Below, piece after piece: positions 19,501 through 27,623 of a stretch of DNA of 64,000 nucleotides; positions within the stretch are counted from its first letter, which is position 1; each line of letters starts with the position of its first letter. The notes below the pieces were generated by a model. The model had not been told where the DNA came from. It made no database searches and saw nothing but the letters and a program-made list of their open reading frames with translations. Source of the stretch: Pinisolibacter aquiterrae (GTDB lineage: Bacteria; Pseudomonadota; Alphaproteobacteria; Rhizobiales; Ancalomicrobiaceae); NCBI RefSeq assembly GCF_019160155.1, contig NZ_JAFNIH010000044.1:151496-215495 (forward strand), read 5' to 3'. Made by a program: the position numbers and the translations under genes.

Positions 19501-19634
19501 TGCTGCTGTCGCAGCTCCTGACGCTCTACACCACGCCGGTGGTCTATCTGGCGGTGGAGGCGTTGCGGGCGCGGCTCGGGTTCCGGGCGCCGCCGGGCGC
19601 GGTGAAGGTGGGATCGGGGGAGGCGGCGCCGTGA
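16506..19634 (+). CDS. RND efflux permease 1 (MdtB-like)
   Basis: This 1042-residue proton-driven inner-membrane pump shows the RND architecture: an N-terminal helix (about 13-32), a porter domain with VDFPTIEITTRMPGADP, a helix 4 relay (TGFVVDDAIVMIENI), a second porter domain and a final helical bundle ending in the LGITIIGGLLLSQLLTLYTT signature. With the next gene it forms the two-pump arrangement known from E. coli MdtB/MdtC, where the heterotrimer exports bile salts, novobiocin and other agents. Start at 16506 overlaps the adaptor stop by 4 bp, and the stop overlaps the GTG start of the second pump. Confidence 0.95.
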   Translation: MSVSAPFIARPIATSLLAAALLVVGVLGFMKLPVSSLPQVDFPTIEITTRMPGADPTTTSTVVTAPLERQFGKIPSLTTMTSESSYGLSRVTLQFELDRDIDAAAQDVQSAINAAAGTLPSDLPYPPVYSKVNPADTPILTLALTSPTAPLRQLSDLADTLIAQRLSEISGVGRVSIAGGVRPALRVKADLDRLAAYGLSLADLRTAIAATNLAGSKGALDGARQAWAIGANDQIPDAAGFGRVVVAKRNGTPVLLADVATVVEGLEDAQVGGWYAGKRAVVLDIQKQPGANIVETVDRLMAQVPRLARSMPAGVTLEVVHDRTTTIRASIADVEFTLVLSCALVVMVVLLFLRSLRATIIAAVTLPLSIVATFAVMWAMGFSLDNLSLMALTIGTGFVVDDAIVMIENIVRRRDEGMGGLEAAKAGAGEIGFTVVSLTLSLIAVFIPLLFMTGLVGRMFREFALTLSIAVVVSAVVSLTLTPMMCSRLLKGSHEEHRGGMLGRLLAAAEWPIAAMARGYERSLGWALTHSRLVLAVTLASLGATAWLYVASPKGFLPNQDTGLISVVLEGASQASFAEMTRLQDAVTRAFESDPDVAGVVSVIGIGGLNATGNTARLTVDLAPRETRVSTAAEVAARLRRLGEAVPGAAVHVQPVQDVRIGTRSSRSQYQYTLTGIDGAAVSRQADALATALAARPEFAHVTLETRDDGLAVHVAIDRERAGRLGVSVQSIDDALSDAFSQRRISTIYAQANQYRVILEADLSAGVDASVLDRLRVASSSGAQVPLTALARIERGTAPLSVARVDQFPAATLSFDPAPGVSLDASLAAIEAVRADFGEETGVIGRADADAAEFARSLASQPWLILAAVATIYVVLGVLYESFAHPFTILTTLPSAGVGALIALRLTGQDLSLVALIGIILLMGIVKKNAIMMIDFAIVAERERGHDPRAAIVEACRLRFRPIMMTTLAALFGAVPLAFAHGTGSELRVPLGITIIGGLLLSQLLTLYTTPVVYLAVEALRARLGFRAPPGAVKVGSGEAAP

Positions 19635-22600
19635 TCGATCTCTCCCGGCCCTTCATCCGTCGGCCGGTCGGCACGACGCTCCTGGCGGCGGCGCTGATGA
19701 TGGTCGGGATCGTCGCCTGGGGGCAATTGCCGGTGGCGAGCCTGCCGGCGGTCGATCTGCCGACCATCCGCATCCAGGTGTCGCGGCCGGGCGCCGATCC
19801 GGCGACGATGGCGGCGACGGTGGCGGCGCCGCTCGAGCGCTCGCTCGGCACCATCGCCGGGGTCAGCGAGCTGACCTCGACCTCGACCTTCGGTTCGACC
19901 GGCATCACGGTGCAGTTCGATCCCTCGCGCAAGGTCGACGGCGCCGCGCGCGACGTCCAGGCGGCGATCAACGCCGCCGTCGCCGATCTGCCGAGCGATC
20001 TCAATTCCGCGCCGGTGGTGCGCAAGATGAACCCGGCGGCGGCGCCGGTGCTGATCCTGGCGCTGACCTCCGACACGATGGGGCCGGCCGACATCTACGA
20101 CGTCGCCGACACCACCATCGTCCAGACCCTGTCGCAGGTCGAGGGCGTCGCCGACGTCTCGGTCGCCGGCGGCGAGCAACCGGCGATCCGCGTGCGCCTG
20201 TCCTCGGCGCGGATGGCGGCGGCCGGGATCGGCCTCGACGCGGTGCGCAGCGCCATCGCGAAGGCCAACGTCCATGCCGCGCTCGGCGGTCTCCACGGCG
20301 ACCGAGCCTTCGAGGTGATCACCTCGAACAGCGCTCTGGCGACACCGGAGGCCTTCGCGCGGGTGATCGTCAAGGCCGACGGCGACGCCATCGTCCGGCT
20401 CGGCGACATCGCCGAGGTCACGACGGGGGTGCGCAACACCCGCTCGGTCGGCTGGTTCGGGGCGAAACCCTCGGTGCTCTTGTTCATCACCCGGCAGGTG
20501 GACGCGAACGTCATCACCACCGTCGATGGGGTCAAGGCCGCGATCGCCGGTCTCGACGGGCGGATCCCGGCCGGGCTCGAGATCTCGACCGTCTCGGATC
20601 GCACCGTCACCATCCGCGCCTCGGTCGCCGACACCGAGAAGACGCTGGTGATCTCGATGATCCTGGTGATGGGCGTGGTGATCGCCTTTCTCGGGCGCTG
20701 GACGCCGACCTTCGCGGCCGGGGTGACGGTGCCGCTGGCGCTCGCCGGGACCTTCGTGGCGATGTGGATCGCCGGGTTCTCGATCGACAATCTGTCGCTG
20801 ATGGCGCTGACGATCGCGGTCGGTTTCGTCGTCGACGACGCGATCGTGATGATCGAATCGATCCATCGGCGCCGTGCCGAGGGGCTCGGGCCGATCGACG
20901 CGGCGCTCGACGGGGCGCGGCGGATCGCCTTCACGGTGGTGGCGATCGGCCTGTCGCTGATCGCCGCCTTCATCCCGCTGATGTTCACCGGCGGCATCAT
21001 CGGGATGTTCTTCTCCGAATTCTCCTTCACCATGACCTTCGCCATCGTCGTCTCGACGGTGGTGTCGCTGACGGTGACGCCGATGATCTGCGCCCACCTG
21101 ATCCGCTCGGGGCCGCCGAGCCGGATGGAGCGGATTTCGGACAGGGTGTTGGAGCGGGTGTCACGGGCCTATGGCGACAGTCTCGGCGGCGTGTTGAGAC
21201 GGCCGTGGTGGATGGTGCTCTTGGCGAGCGCCACGGTCGGGCTGACGGTGTGGTTCTTCATCACGTTGCCCAAGGGGATGGTGCCGCAGGACGACACCGG
21301 CCTCGTCTTCGCCTTCACCGAGGCCTCGCCGGACGTCTCTTTCCCTCGCATGATGGCGCTGCAACGCGAGGCGACCGACCGGGTGATGGCCGATCCGATG
21401 GTGGTGGGCGTCGCCTCGTCGGTCTCCGGCTCGTCGGGTGGGCAGGTCAACCAGGGGCGGATGTTCCTGTCGCTGAAGTCGGTCAAGGAGGGCGGCGAGC
21501 CGTCGCTCCGGGTGATCGATCGCTTGCGGCGCAAGCTCGCCTCGCTCGGCGACATCCGCGTCTTCATGTTCCCGATGCAGGACGTGCGCGCCGGCGGGCG
21601 CTCGGGCAAATCGCCCTATCAGTTCACCCTGTGGAATCCCGATCTCGACGAACTGGTCGCCTGGGCGCCCAAGGTGGTCAAGGCGCTGGAGGCGCGGCCG
21701 GAGCTGGTCGACGTCTCGGCCGATCGGCAGACGCCGGGTCTCGAGGCGCGGGTGGTGATCGACCGGGTGGCGGCCTCGCGGCTCGGGGTGAGCGTGCGCG
21801 ACGTCGACGCCGCCCTCGGCGACGCCTTCGCCCAACGCCAGATCTCGACCATCTACGGCGGCCGCAACCAGTACAAAGTGGTGCTCGAGATCGATCCCGA
21901 CCGGGCGCGCGATCCGACCGACCTCTCCGACCTCTGGGTCTCGGCCGCCGACGGAACCCAGGTGCCGCTGGCGGCGGTGGCCAAGATCGAGCGGGCGACG
22001 GCGCCGCTCGGGGTCAGCCATCAGGGCGCCTTTCCGTCGATCACCGTCACCTGGGGGCTCGCCGAGGGGGCGAGCGCGGATGCCGCCAACGCGGCGGTGC
22101 GCGCCGCCTTCGACGCGCTCCATCCGCCCGACACGCTCCACGCCGAATTCGCCGGCGACGCCAAGGAACTGGCGAAGTCGGGCAACAGCACCTGGGTGCT
22201 GGTGGTGACGGCGCTGGCGGTGGTCTACATCATCCTCGGCGTGCTCTACGAGAGCCTGATCCATCCGTTGACGATCATCTCGACCCTGCCGCCGGCCGGG
22301 CTCGGGGCGCTTTCGGCCCTGTGGCTGTTCGGCATGCAGCTCGATCTGGTCGGGATCATCGGCATCATTCTGCTGATCGGCATCGTCAAGAAGAACGGCA
22401 TTCTCCTGGTCGACCACGCCATCCAGGCGATGCGCGAGGAGGGGCTCGATTCGGCGACGGCGGTGCGGCGGGCGGCGGTCGAGCGGTTTCGGCCGATCCT
22501 GATGACGACGCTGGCGGCGCTCCTCGGCGCGCTGCCGCTGGTGCTGGCCTCGGGCGCCGGGGCGGAGCTGCGGCGGCCGCTCGGGGTGACGATCGTCGGC

Positions 22601-22771
22601 GGTCTGTTCGTGTCGCAACTCCTGACCCTCTACACGACGCCGGCGGTGTGGCTGCTGATGGATCGTCTCTCCGGCTGGTGGGGACGGCGGCGCGGCCGGG
22701 CGGCGGGCGCGGCCGCCACGGCGCCGGGGGGGATGAGGCGAGCGAAGGGCGGAGGTGACATCGGGGCGTGA
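19631..22771 (+). CDS. RND efflux permease 2 (MdtC-like)
   Basis: This 1046-residue RND pump is related to the preceding gene. The start is GTG at 19631, overlapping the upstream stop (GTGA), and gives the expected N terminus VIDLSRPFIRRPVGTTLLAA. It has the porter strand VDLPTIRIQVSRPGADPAT, the helix 4 relay VGFVVDDAIVMIESI, and the C-terminal helical bundle. In MdtABC pumps the B and C subunits are not equivalent; only one is thought to drive proton flow. Both copies here keep the paired aspartates. The operon probably ends here; I see no clear intrinsic terminator in the 62 bp before the next gene. Confidence 0.95.
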   Translation: MIDLSRPFIRRPVGTTLLAAALMMVGIVAWGQLPVASLPAVDLPTIRIQVSRPGADPATMAATVAAPLERSLGTIAGVSELTSTSTFGSTGITVQFDPSRKVDGAARDVQAAINAAVADLPSDLNSAPVVRKMNPAAAPVLILALTSDTMGPADIYDVADTTIVQTLSQVEGVADVSVAGGEQPAIRVRLSSARMAAAGIGLDAVRSAIAKANVHAALGGLHGDRAFEVITSNSALATPEAFARVIVKADGDAIVRLGDIAEVTTGVRNTRSVGWFGAKPSVLLFITRQVDANVITTVDGVKAAIAGLDGRIPAGLEISTVSDRTVTIRASVADTEKTLVISMILVMGVVIAFLGRWTPTFAAGVTVPLALAGTFVAMWIAGFSIDNLSLMALTIAVGFVVDDAIVMIESIHRRRAEGLGPIDAALDGARRIAFTVVAIGLSLIAAFIPLMFTGGIIGMFFSEFSFTMTFAIVVSTVVSLTVTPMICAHLIRSGPPSRMERISDRVLERVSRAYGDSLGGVLRRPWWMVLLASATVGLTVWFFITLPKGMVPQDDTGLVFAFTEASPDVSFPRMMALQREATDRVMADPMVVGVASSVSGSSGGQVNQGRMFLSLKSVKEGGEPSLRVIDRLRRKLASLGDIRVFMFPMQDVRAGGRSGKSPYQFTLWNPDLDELVAWAPKVVKALEARPELVDVSADRQTPGLEARVVIDRVAASRLGVSVRDVDAALGDAFAQRQISTIYGGRNQYKVVLEIDPDRARDPTDLSDLWVSAADGTQVPLAAVAKIERATAPLGVSHQGAFPSITVTWGLAEGASADAANAAVRAAFDALHPPDTLHAEFAGDAKELAKSGNSTWVLVVTALAVVYIILGVLYESLIHPLTIISTLPPAGLGALSALWLFGMQLDLVGIIGIILLIGIVKKNGILLVDHAIQAMREEGLDSATAVRRAAVERFRPILMTTLAALLGALPLVLASGAGAELRRPLGVTIVGGLFVSQLLTLYTTPAVWLLMDRLSGWWGRRRGRAAGAAATAPGGMRRAKGGGDIGA

Positions 22772-22833
22772 CATGGGCGGGGTCGGGAGAGTATCGAGGG
22801 TGTCCTTCGTCTCCACTCAACGGATCCGTCGCC

Positions 22834-24255
22834 ATGACCGCCGCCCTGTCGCCCGAAGCCGTCCGTGAACGCCTCGTCGAGATCGTCGGGGAAAAGCACG
22901 TCCTGACCGACGCGCATACGATCGAGCCCTATCTGCTCGAGCCGCGCGGTCTCTATCGCGGCGCGACGATCTGCGTGGTCGAACCGAAGACGACCGCCGA
23001 GGTCTCGGCGATCCTCGCCTTCGCCGACGGCAACGGGCTCAAGATCGTGCCCCAGGGCGGCAATACCGGCCTCGTCGGCGGGCAGATCCCGTCGTCCACG
23101 GGCGAGGAGATCGTCCTGTCGCTGAAGCGGCTCGATCGGATCCGCGAGGTCGACCCGGTCTCCGACACGATGACGGTGGAGGCCGGCGTGACGCTGCTCA
23201 GGGCGCAGGAGGCGGCGGAAGGCGTCGATCGCCTGTTCCCGCTGTCGCTGGCGGCGGAGGGGTCGTGCACCATCGGCGGCAATCTCTCCACCAATGCCGG
23301 CGGCACCCAGGTGATCGCCTATGGCAACACTCGCGCGCTGGCGCTGGGGCTCGAGGTGGTGCTGGCCGACGGGCGGGTGCTCAACGGCCTCGGCAAACTG
23401 CGCAAGGACAACACCGGCTACGACCTGAAGCATCTCTTCATCGGCTCGGAGGGCACGCTCGGCATCATCACCGCTGCGGTGCTGGAGATGGTGCCGCGTC
23501 CGCGGACCTTCGGCACCGCCTTCGTCGCGGTGGAGGATCCGGCCGGGGCGGTGCGGCTCCTCGAACAGGGCAAGGCGACCTTCGGCAAGGCCCTGACGGG
23601 ATTCGAACTGATGCCGCGGATCGGCATCGATCTGGTGGTCAAGCACTTGCCGGGCGCGCGCGATCCGATCGCCGACAAGTACGACTGGTACGTGTTGGTG
23701 GAGATCTCGAGCGCCGAGGACGAAGGTGTCGGCGAGGGTCTCGAGGCCTGGCTCGGCACGGCGATGGAGGACGGGATCGTCCTCGACGCGGTGATCGCCG
23801 GCTCGCTCGATCAGCGGGCGCAGCTGTGGAAGATCCGCGAGGGCATGTCCGAGGTGCAGGGCATCGAGGGCGGCTCGATCAAGCACGACGTGTCGGTGCC
23901 GATCGCCTCGGTGCCGGAGGTGATCGCGGAGGGGATCCGCGTCGCCGAGGCGCTGATTCCGGGGATTCGGCCGGTTCCCTTCGGCCATCTCGGCGACGGC
24001 AACATCCATTTCAACTTCTCGCAGCCGGTCGGCGCCGACAAGGCGGCCTATATCGCGCGGTGGGACGCGCTCAACCGGGTGGTCCACGCGGTGGTGCTCG
24101 AGCACGGCGGATCGGTCTCGGCCGAGCACGGCATCGGCGCCCTGAAGCGGCATCTCCTCGCCGAGGTGAAGGATCCGGTGGCGATGGAAGTCATGCGTTC
24201 GGTGAAGAGCACGCTCGATCCGAACGGCACGCTCAATCCGGGAAAGGTCCTATGA
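22834..24255 (+). CDS. FAD-linked 2-hydroxyacid dehydrogenase (GlcD/D2HGDH-like)
   Basis: This 473-residue flavoprotein has a PCMH-type FAD-binding domain (about 40-220; PQGGNTGLVGGQIP binds the pyrophosphate, LSTNAGG and GTLGIIT follow) and a C-terminal FAD-oxidase domain with HLGDGNIHFNF and SAEHGIGALKR. Family members oxidise D-lactate, D-2-hydroxyglutarate or glycolate and pass electrons to quinone, cytochrome c or ETF. The substrate is not decided by sequence; the single-gene setting (no glcE/glcF) argues against the glycolate oxidase complex and favours a D-2-hydroxyglutarate or D-lactate dehydrogenase. The start at 22834 is the first Met before the conserved N terminus. Confidence 0.9.
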   Translation: MTAALSPEAVRERLVEIVGEKHVLTDAHTIEPYLLEPRGLYRGATICVVEPKTTAEVSAILAFADGNGLKIVPQGGNTGLVGGQIPSSTGEEIVLSLKRLDRIREVDPVSDTMTVEAGVTLLRAQEAAEGVDRLFPLSLAAEGSCTIGGNLSTNAGGTQVIAYGNTRALALGLEVVLADGRVLNGLGKLRKDNTGYDLKHLFIGSEGTLGIITAAVLEMVPRPRTFGTAFVAVEDPAGAVRLLEQGKATFGKALTGFELMPRIGIDLVVKHLPGARDPIADKYDWYVLVEISSAEDEGVGEGLEAWLGTAMEDGIVLDAVIAGSLDQRAQLWKIREGMSEVQGIEGGSIKHDVSVPIASVPEVIAEGIRVAEALIPGIRPVPFGHLGDGNIHFNFSQPVGADKAAYIARWDALNRVVHAVVLEHGGSVSAEHGIGALKRHLLAEVKDPVAMEVMRSVKSTLDPNGTLNPGKVL

Positions 24256-24293
24256 CGTAGAGTCATTGGACCGCGACACGTAGTCGCGCGACG

Positions 24294-24322
24294 ATAGCTT
24301 CGAGGTCGAGCTATGCGTTTTT
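24294..24322 (+). terminator. Possible terminator of the FAD dehydrogenase gene
   Basis: ATAGCT (24294-24299) and AGCTAT (24309-24314) form a 6-bp stem around TCGAGGTCG, and five Ts follow at 24318-24322. Another small hairpin (CGCGAC 24272-24277 with GTCGCG 24283-24288) precedes it. Confidence 0.55.
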
Positions 24323-24351
24323 GCATTGCTGCCACGCGGTATATCCCGTAT

Positions 24352-24468
24352 TGCGCCGCGAAGCGTTCCGCCTTAAGTCTCGGGTGTGACGCGGTCGTCT
24401 CGACCGTTTCACTGCCCTCCTTGGGCGTTTCCTCCCTAGACTTGGGCCGCCGCAAGGCGGCCTTTTTT
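24352..24468 (+). ncRNA. Candidate small regulatory RNA with anti-Shine-Dalgarno motifs
   Basis: No protein frame is credible here, yet the region is highly structured. A hairpin with a symmetric internal loop (GTGA 24386-24389, CGGTCG 24392-24397, loop TCT, CGACCG 24401-24406, TCAC 24409-24412) is followed by a small stem GCCC/GGGC (24414-24417, 24422-24426 region) whose loop carries CTCCTT, and a single-stranded TTTCCTCCCTAG. It ends in a textbook terminator. CCTCCTT is the anti-Shine-Dalgarno sequence of 16S rRNA; Hfq-dependent alphaproteobacterial small RNAs with such motifs are known. The 5' end is a guess from possible -10 elements (TATATC, 24340-24345; TATTGC, 24349-24354). Confidence 0.6.
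24445..24468 (+). terminator. Strong Rho-independent terminator
   Basis: GGCCGCC (24445-24451), loop GCAA, GGCGGCC (24456-24462), then six Ts (24463-24468). It lies about 190 bp after the FAD dehydrogenase stop and 90 bp before pyrC, so it most likely ends a separate short transcript. Confidence 0.92.
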
Positions 24469-24557
24469 CTTTTCCGGGCTCTCTCCTTCCCTTGAACACG
24501 GCCGGCGACCGTGCTTTGCCTCGTGAAACGAGTTCATCGTGTTCGCGGAGCCCGCTC

Positions 24558-25592
24558 ATGACCCGCCTGACCTTTCATCGCCCCGACGATTGGCATGTCC
24601 ATTTTCGTGACGGCGATCCGATGCGCGCGGTGGTGCCCTTCACGGCGCGCGCCTTCGGCCGGGCGATCGTCATGCCCAATCTGACGCCGCCGGTGACCAC
24701 CACGGCGCTGGCGGCCGCCTATCGCGAGCGGATCCTGGCGGCGGTGCCGGAAGGGGTGACCTTCACCCCGCTGATGACCGCCTATCTCACCGACGGCAGC
24801 GATCCCGCCGACATCGTCGCCGGCCATGCCGACGGGGTGCTGACGGCGGTCAAGCTCTATCCGGCGCACGCCACCACCAATTCCCAGTTCGGCGTGACCT
24901 CGATCGCCGCCGTGCGCCCGGTTCTCGCGGCGATGGAGAAGGCGGGGATGCCGCTCCTCATCCACGGCGAGGTGACCCGGGCCGAGGTCGACGTGTTCGA
25001 TCGCGAGGCGCGTTTCGTCGAGGAGGTGTTGCTGCCGCTCCTGGCCGATTTCCCCGGCCTCAAGGTGGTGCTGGAACACGTCACCACGGCCGAGGGCGTG
25101 GCGGTGGTGAAGGCCCATGCCGGCCGCATGGCCGGGACGATCACGCCGCAGCATCTGCTCTACGACCGCAATGCCCTCTTCAAGGGCGGCATCCGGCCGC
25201 ATCTCTATTGCCTGCCGATCCTCAAGCGTTCGACCCACAAGCTGGCGCTGCGGGCGGCGGCGACCGCCGGCGACGGTCTCTTCTTCCTCGGCACGGACAC
25301 CGCGCCGCATCTGAAGCACACCAAGGAGACCGCCTGCGGCTGCGCCGGCGTCTTCTCGGCGCCGACGGCGATCGAGGCCTATCTCTCGGTGTTCGAGGAG
25401 GAGGGCGCGCTCGATCGGTTCGAGATCTTCGCCTCGCTGGCGGGGCCGGCCTTCTACGGCCTGCCGGTCAATCCGGAGCGGGTGACGTGGGAGAAGCGGT
25501 CGCGGCCGGTGGCCGAGGCGATCGAGGTGCCGGGCGCGGGCGAGATCGTGCCGCTCTTCGGCGGCGAGACGGTGGCATGGTCGCCGGTCTGA
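24558..25592 (+). CDS. pyrC: Dihydroorotase
   Basis: This 344-residue zinc amidohydrolase closes carbamoyl-aspartate to dihydroorotate in pyrimidine synthesis. It matches the E. coli-type class in length. Metal and catalytic residues are visible: H13 and H15 (DWHVHFRDG), carboxylated K99 (AVKLYPAHA), H136 (LIHGE), H174 (LEHVTT) and D247 (LGTDTAPH). The start at 24558 is chosen because MTRLTFHRPDDWHVHF matches the family N terminus; an in-frame ATG at 24492 falls just after the upstream terminator and adds no conserved residues. A hairpin lies about 50 bp after the stop. Confidence 0.96.
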   Translation: MTRLTFHRPDDWHVHFRDGDPMRAVVPFTARAFGRAIVMPNLTPPVTTTALAAAYRERILAAVPEGVTFTPLMTAYLTDGSDPADIVAGHADGVLTAVKLYPAHATTNSQFGVTSIAAVRPVLAAMEKAGMPLLIHGEVTRAEVDVFDREARFVEEVLLPLLADFPGLKVVLEHVTTAEGVAVVKAHAGRMAGTITPQHLLYDRNALFKGGIRPHLYCLPILKRSTHKLALRAAATAGDGLFFLGTDTAPHLKHTKETACGCAGVFSAPTAIEAYLSVFEEEGALDRFEIFASLAGPAFYGLPVNPERVTWEKRSRPVAEAIEVPGAGEIVPLFGGETVAWSPV

Positions 25593-25644
25593 CGCGGCCG
25601 GCACGAGGCGGACGCGGCGCGCCGGCACCCTCCGCCGAAGGTCG

Positions 25645-25663
25645 AAGCCCCTCGCCGGGGCTT
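25645..25663 (+). terminator. Hairpin after pyrC
   Basis: A 7-bp stem (AAGCCCC 25645-25651, GGGGCTT 25657-25663) with a 5-base loop is followed by TTGGCTCT. It is probably an intrinsic terminator. Confidence 0.6.
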
Positions 25664-25721
25664 TGGCTCTAGGATCGCGCCGACCGCGTCGGCATGCGAC
25701 GCGCATATGGGGACGACAGTG

Positions 25722-26231
25722 ATGACGACGATGGAAAACCGCACCTACGACGAGATCGCGATCGGCGAGAGCGCGGAAGTGACGCGTGAGGTGACGCGGG
25801 CCGACATCGAACTCTTCGCGGTGGTCTCCGGCGACGTCAATCCGGCTCATCTCGACGACGTCTATGCGAGCGGCACCCGCTTCAAGGGCGTGATCATGCA
25901 CGGCATGTGGTCGGGCGCGATCGTCTCCTCGCTGCTCGGCGTGCATCTGCCGGGTCCGGGCACGATCTATCTGTCACAGTCGCTCGCCTTCAAGCGGCCG
26001 GTGACGATCGGCGATCGCATCACCTTCAAGGTGACGGTCAAGGAGAAGCGCGACGACAAGAAGATCGTCGTGTTGGAGTGCACCGGCGTCAATCAGGACG
26101 GCAAGACGGTGGTGGATGGCGAGGCGGTGGTGATGGCGCCGAGCGAAAAGCTGGCGCCGACGGCCCCCGCCGTGCCACAGGTGTCGATCGCCAGGGACGG
26201 CGGCCCCGCCGTCGCCTATGTGCGCAAGTGA
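25722..26231 (+). CDS. MaoC-like (R)-specific enoyl-CoA hydratase
   Basis: This 169-residue single hot-dog-fold MaoC protein has the hydratase motif SGDVNPAHLDDVYA, with catalytic D38 and H43, and the substrate-loop signature VIMHGMWSGAIVSS. Such enzymes hydrate 2-enoyl-CoA to (R)-3-hydroxyacyl-CoA in fatty-acid or polyhydroxyalkanoate metabolism. Similar domains occur fused to phosphate acetyltransferase, but no such fusion is present here. The start at 25722 has GGGGA 8 bases upstream; ATGs at 25707 and 25731 are alternatives. The C-terminal 25 residues are Pro/Ala-rich. The next gene begins 9 bp later, so they probably share a transcript. Confidence 0.88.
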   Translation: MTTMENRTYDEIAIGESAEVTREVTRADIELFAVVSGDVNPAHLDDVYASGTRFKGVIMHGMWSGAIVSSLLGVHLPGPGTIYLSQSLAFKRPVTIGDRITFKVTVKEKRDDKKIVVLECTGVNQDGKTVVDGEAVVMAPSEKLAPTAPAVPQVSIARDGGPAVAYVRK

Positions 26232-26240
26232 GGTGATGGA

Positions 26241-26627
26241 ATGCGACGGACCGAACTCGATCTGATGCTGGCCGGCCTGTTGGGGGCCGGCGGCGTGGCG
26301 GACGCGGCGCTGGCGACGCATGTGACGGGCGGCGGTCCGTTGGCGAGCGCGGCGGAGATCATGATGATCCATGCCGCCGCGATCGTCGGTCTGGTGGCGT
26401 TGCGGCGCGGCGACGCGACGGCGCCGGGCGCGGTCGGCAAGATCGCCCTGGCGATGGGCCTGGGCGCGGCGATCTTCGGGATCGACATCACCCTGCTCTC
26501 CTTCGCCGGCGTCCATCTCTTCCCGATGGCGGCGCCGATCGGCGGCACCGTGCTGATCGTCGCGTGGCTGGCGCTCGCCGTCATGGTCGTGCTCGAGCGC
26601 GTGCGCCACGGCGAGCCGCCGACCTGA
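26241..26627 (+). CDS. DUF423-family membrane protein (YgdD-like)
   Basis: A 128-residue inner-membrane protein with four hydrophobic helices (about 7-26, 41-57, 68-92 and 97-120). The pattern fits DUF423: GAGGVADAALATHV near the start corresponds to the family's G-A-x-x-A-H segment, and APIGGTVLIVAWLALAV near the end to its TPxGG-x-AW segment. The function of the family is unknown. It lies 9 bp after the MaoC gene and is probably co-transcribed with it. Confidence in the family call is moderate because the sequence is divergent and hydrophobic. Confidence 0.7.
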   Translation: MRRTELDLMLAGLLGAGGVADAALATHVTGGGPLASAAEIMMIHAAAIVGLVALRRGDATAPGAVGKIALAMGLGAAIFGIDITLLSFAGVHLFPMAAPIGGTVLIVAWLALAVMVVLERVRHGEPPT

Positions 26628-26734
26628 GGGCGACGGACGGTTCGTCCAACGGCCGATTGCGGGGCGGCGGGGGCTTCGGTAGGGTCCGCGCCGCGTCGAC
26701 CGCTCGTGTCCAACCGATTTTCGGAGATCGTCCC

Positions 26735-27616
26735 ATGACCATCCGTCCGCGCCGCAGCGTGCTCTACATGCCGGGTTCCAACGCTCGCGCGCTGGAGAAG
26801 GCCAAGACGCTCGCCACCGACGCGGTGATCCTCGATCTCGAGGATTCGGTCGCTCCCGACGCCAAGGCGACCGCGCGCGATCAGGTGATGGCGGTCGCGG
26901 CGGCCGGCGGGTTCGGCTCGCGCGAGGTGGTGATCCGGGTCAACGGGCTCTCCGGCCCGTGGGGCATGGCCGATCTCGAGGCGGCGGCGATGGTCGCGCC
27001 CGACGCGATCCTGATCCCCAAGGTCTCGAAGCCCGAGGACGTGTTCGAGGCGGTCGCCGTGCTCGATCGCTGCGGCGCACCGGAGAGCGTGAAGATTTGG
27101 GCGATGTTCGAGACGCCGCTGGCGGTGCTCAACGCGGCCGCGATCGCGGCGGCGGCGAGTGTCGAGGAGGGGCGCAGGCTCGCGGTCCTCGTGCTCGGCA
27201 CCAACGACCTCGCCAAGGAGACCCGCGCCCGCTTCGTGCCCGGCCGCACCACCATGCTTCCGTGGCTGACGACCGCGCTCGCGGCGGCGCGTGCCTACGG
27301 CCTCGACGTGATCGACGGGGTCTACAACAATCTCTCCGACGCCGAGGGCTTCCTGGTCGAATGCGAACAGGGCCGCGATCTCGGCATGGACGGCAAGACG
27401 CTGATCCATCCCAACCAGCTCGCCGTCGCCAATGCGATCTTCTCGCCCTCGGCGGCGGAGATCGAGCAGGCGCGCCGGATCATCGCCGCCTTCGCGCTGC
27501 CGGAGAACGCCGCCAAGGGCGTGATCACCCTCGACGGCAAGATGGTCGAGCGTCTCCACGCGGAGATGGCCGAGCGGGTGGTGGCGATCGCCGACGCGAT
27601 CGCGGCGGCGGCGTGA
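26735..27616 (+). CDS. CoA-ester lyase of the HpcH/HpaI-citrate lyase beta family
   Basis: This 293-residue TIM-barrel enzyme belongs to the CitE-like group. Signatures include RRSVLYMPGSNARAL, the metal-binding segment LDLEDSVAPDAKA, IWAMFETPLAVLN, VLGTNDLAKET, and the C-terminal GKTLIHPNQL. Relatives cleave citryl-CoA, malyl-CoA, citramalyl-CoA or beta-methylmalyl-CoA to acetyl-CoA plus an oxoacid. No citrate lyase alpha, gamma or ligase gene is present, so a stand-alone malyl- or citramalyl-CoA lyase is more likely. The MaoC genes nearby and the mesaconyl-CoA hydratase-like gene at 33948 point to ethylmalonyl-CoA-type metabolism. The start at 26735 has GGAGA 9 bases upstream. Confidence 0.87.
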   Translation: MTIRPRRSVLYMPGSNARALEKAKTLATDAVILDLEDSVAPDAKATARDQVMAVAAAGGFGSREVVIRVNGLSGPWGMADLEAAAMVAPDAILIPKVSKPEDVFEAVAVLDRCGAPESVKIWAMFETPLAVLNAAAIAAAASVEEGRRLAVLVLGTNDLAKETRARFVPGRTTMLPWLTTALAAARAYGLDVIDGVYNNLSDAEGFLVECEQGRDLGMDGKTLIHPNQLAVANAIFSPSAAEIEQARRIIAAFALPENAAKGVITLDGKMVERLHAEMAERVVAIADAIAAAA

Positions 27617-27623
27617 GGATCTC

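Noticed and set aside
24256..24351. A riboswitch controlling pyrC
   Set aside because: The structured region ends in a strong terminator 90 bp before pyrC, but no known riboswitch core or alternative anti-terminator pairing could be seen; a separate sRNA fits better.
24492..24557. Longer start for pyrC at 24492
   Set aside because: It adds 22 residues without conservation, between the terminator and the ATG that matches the family N terminus.
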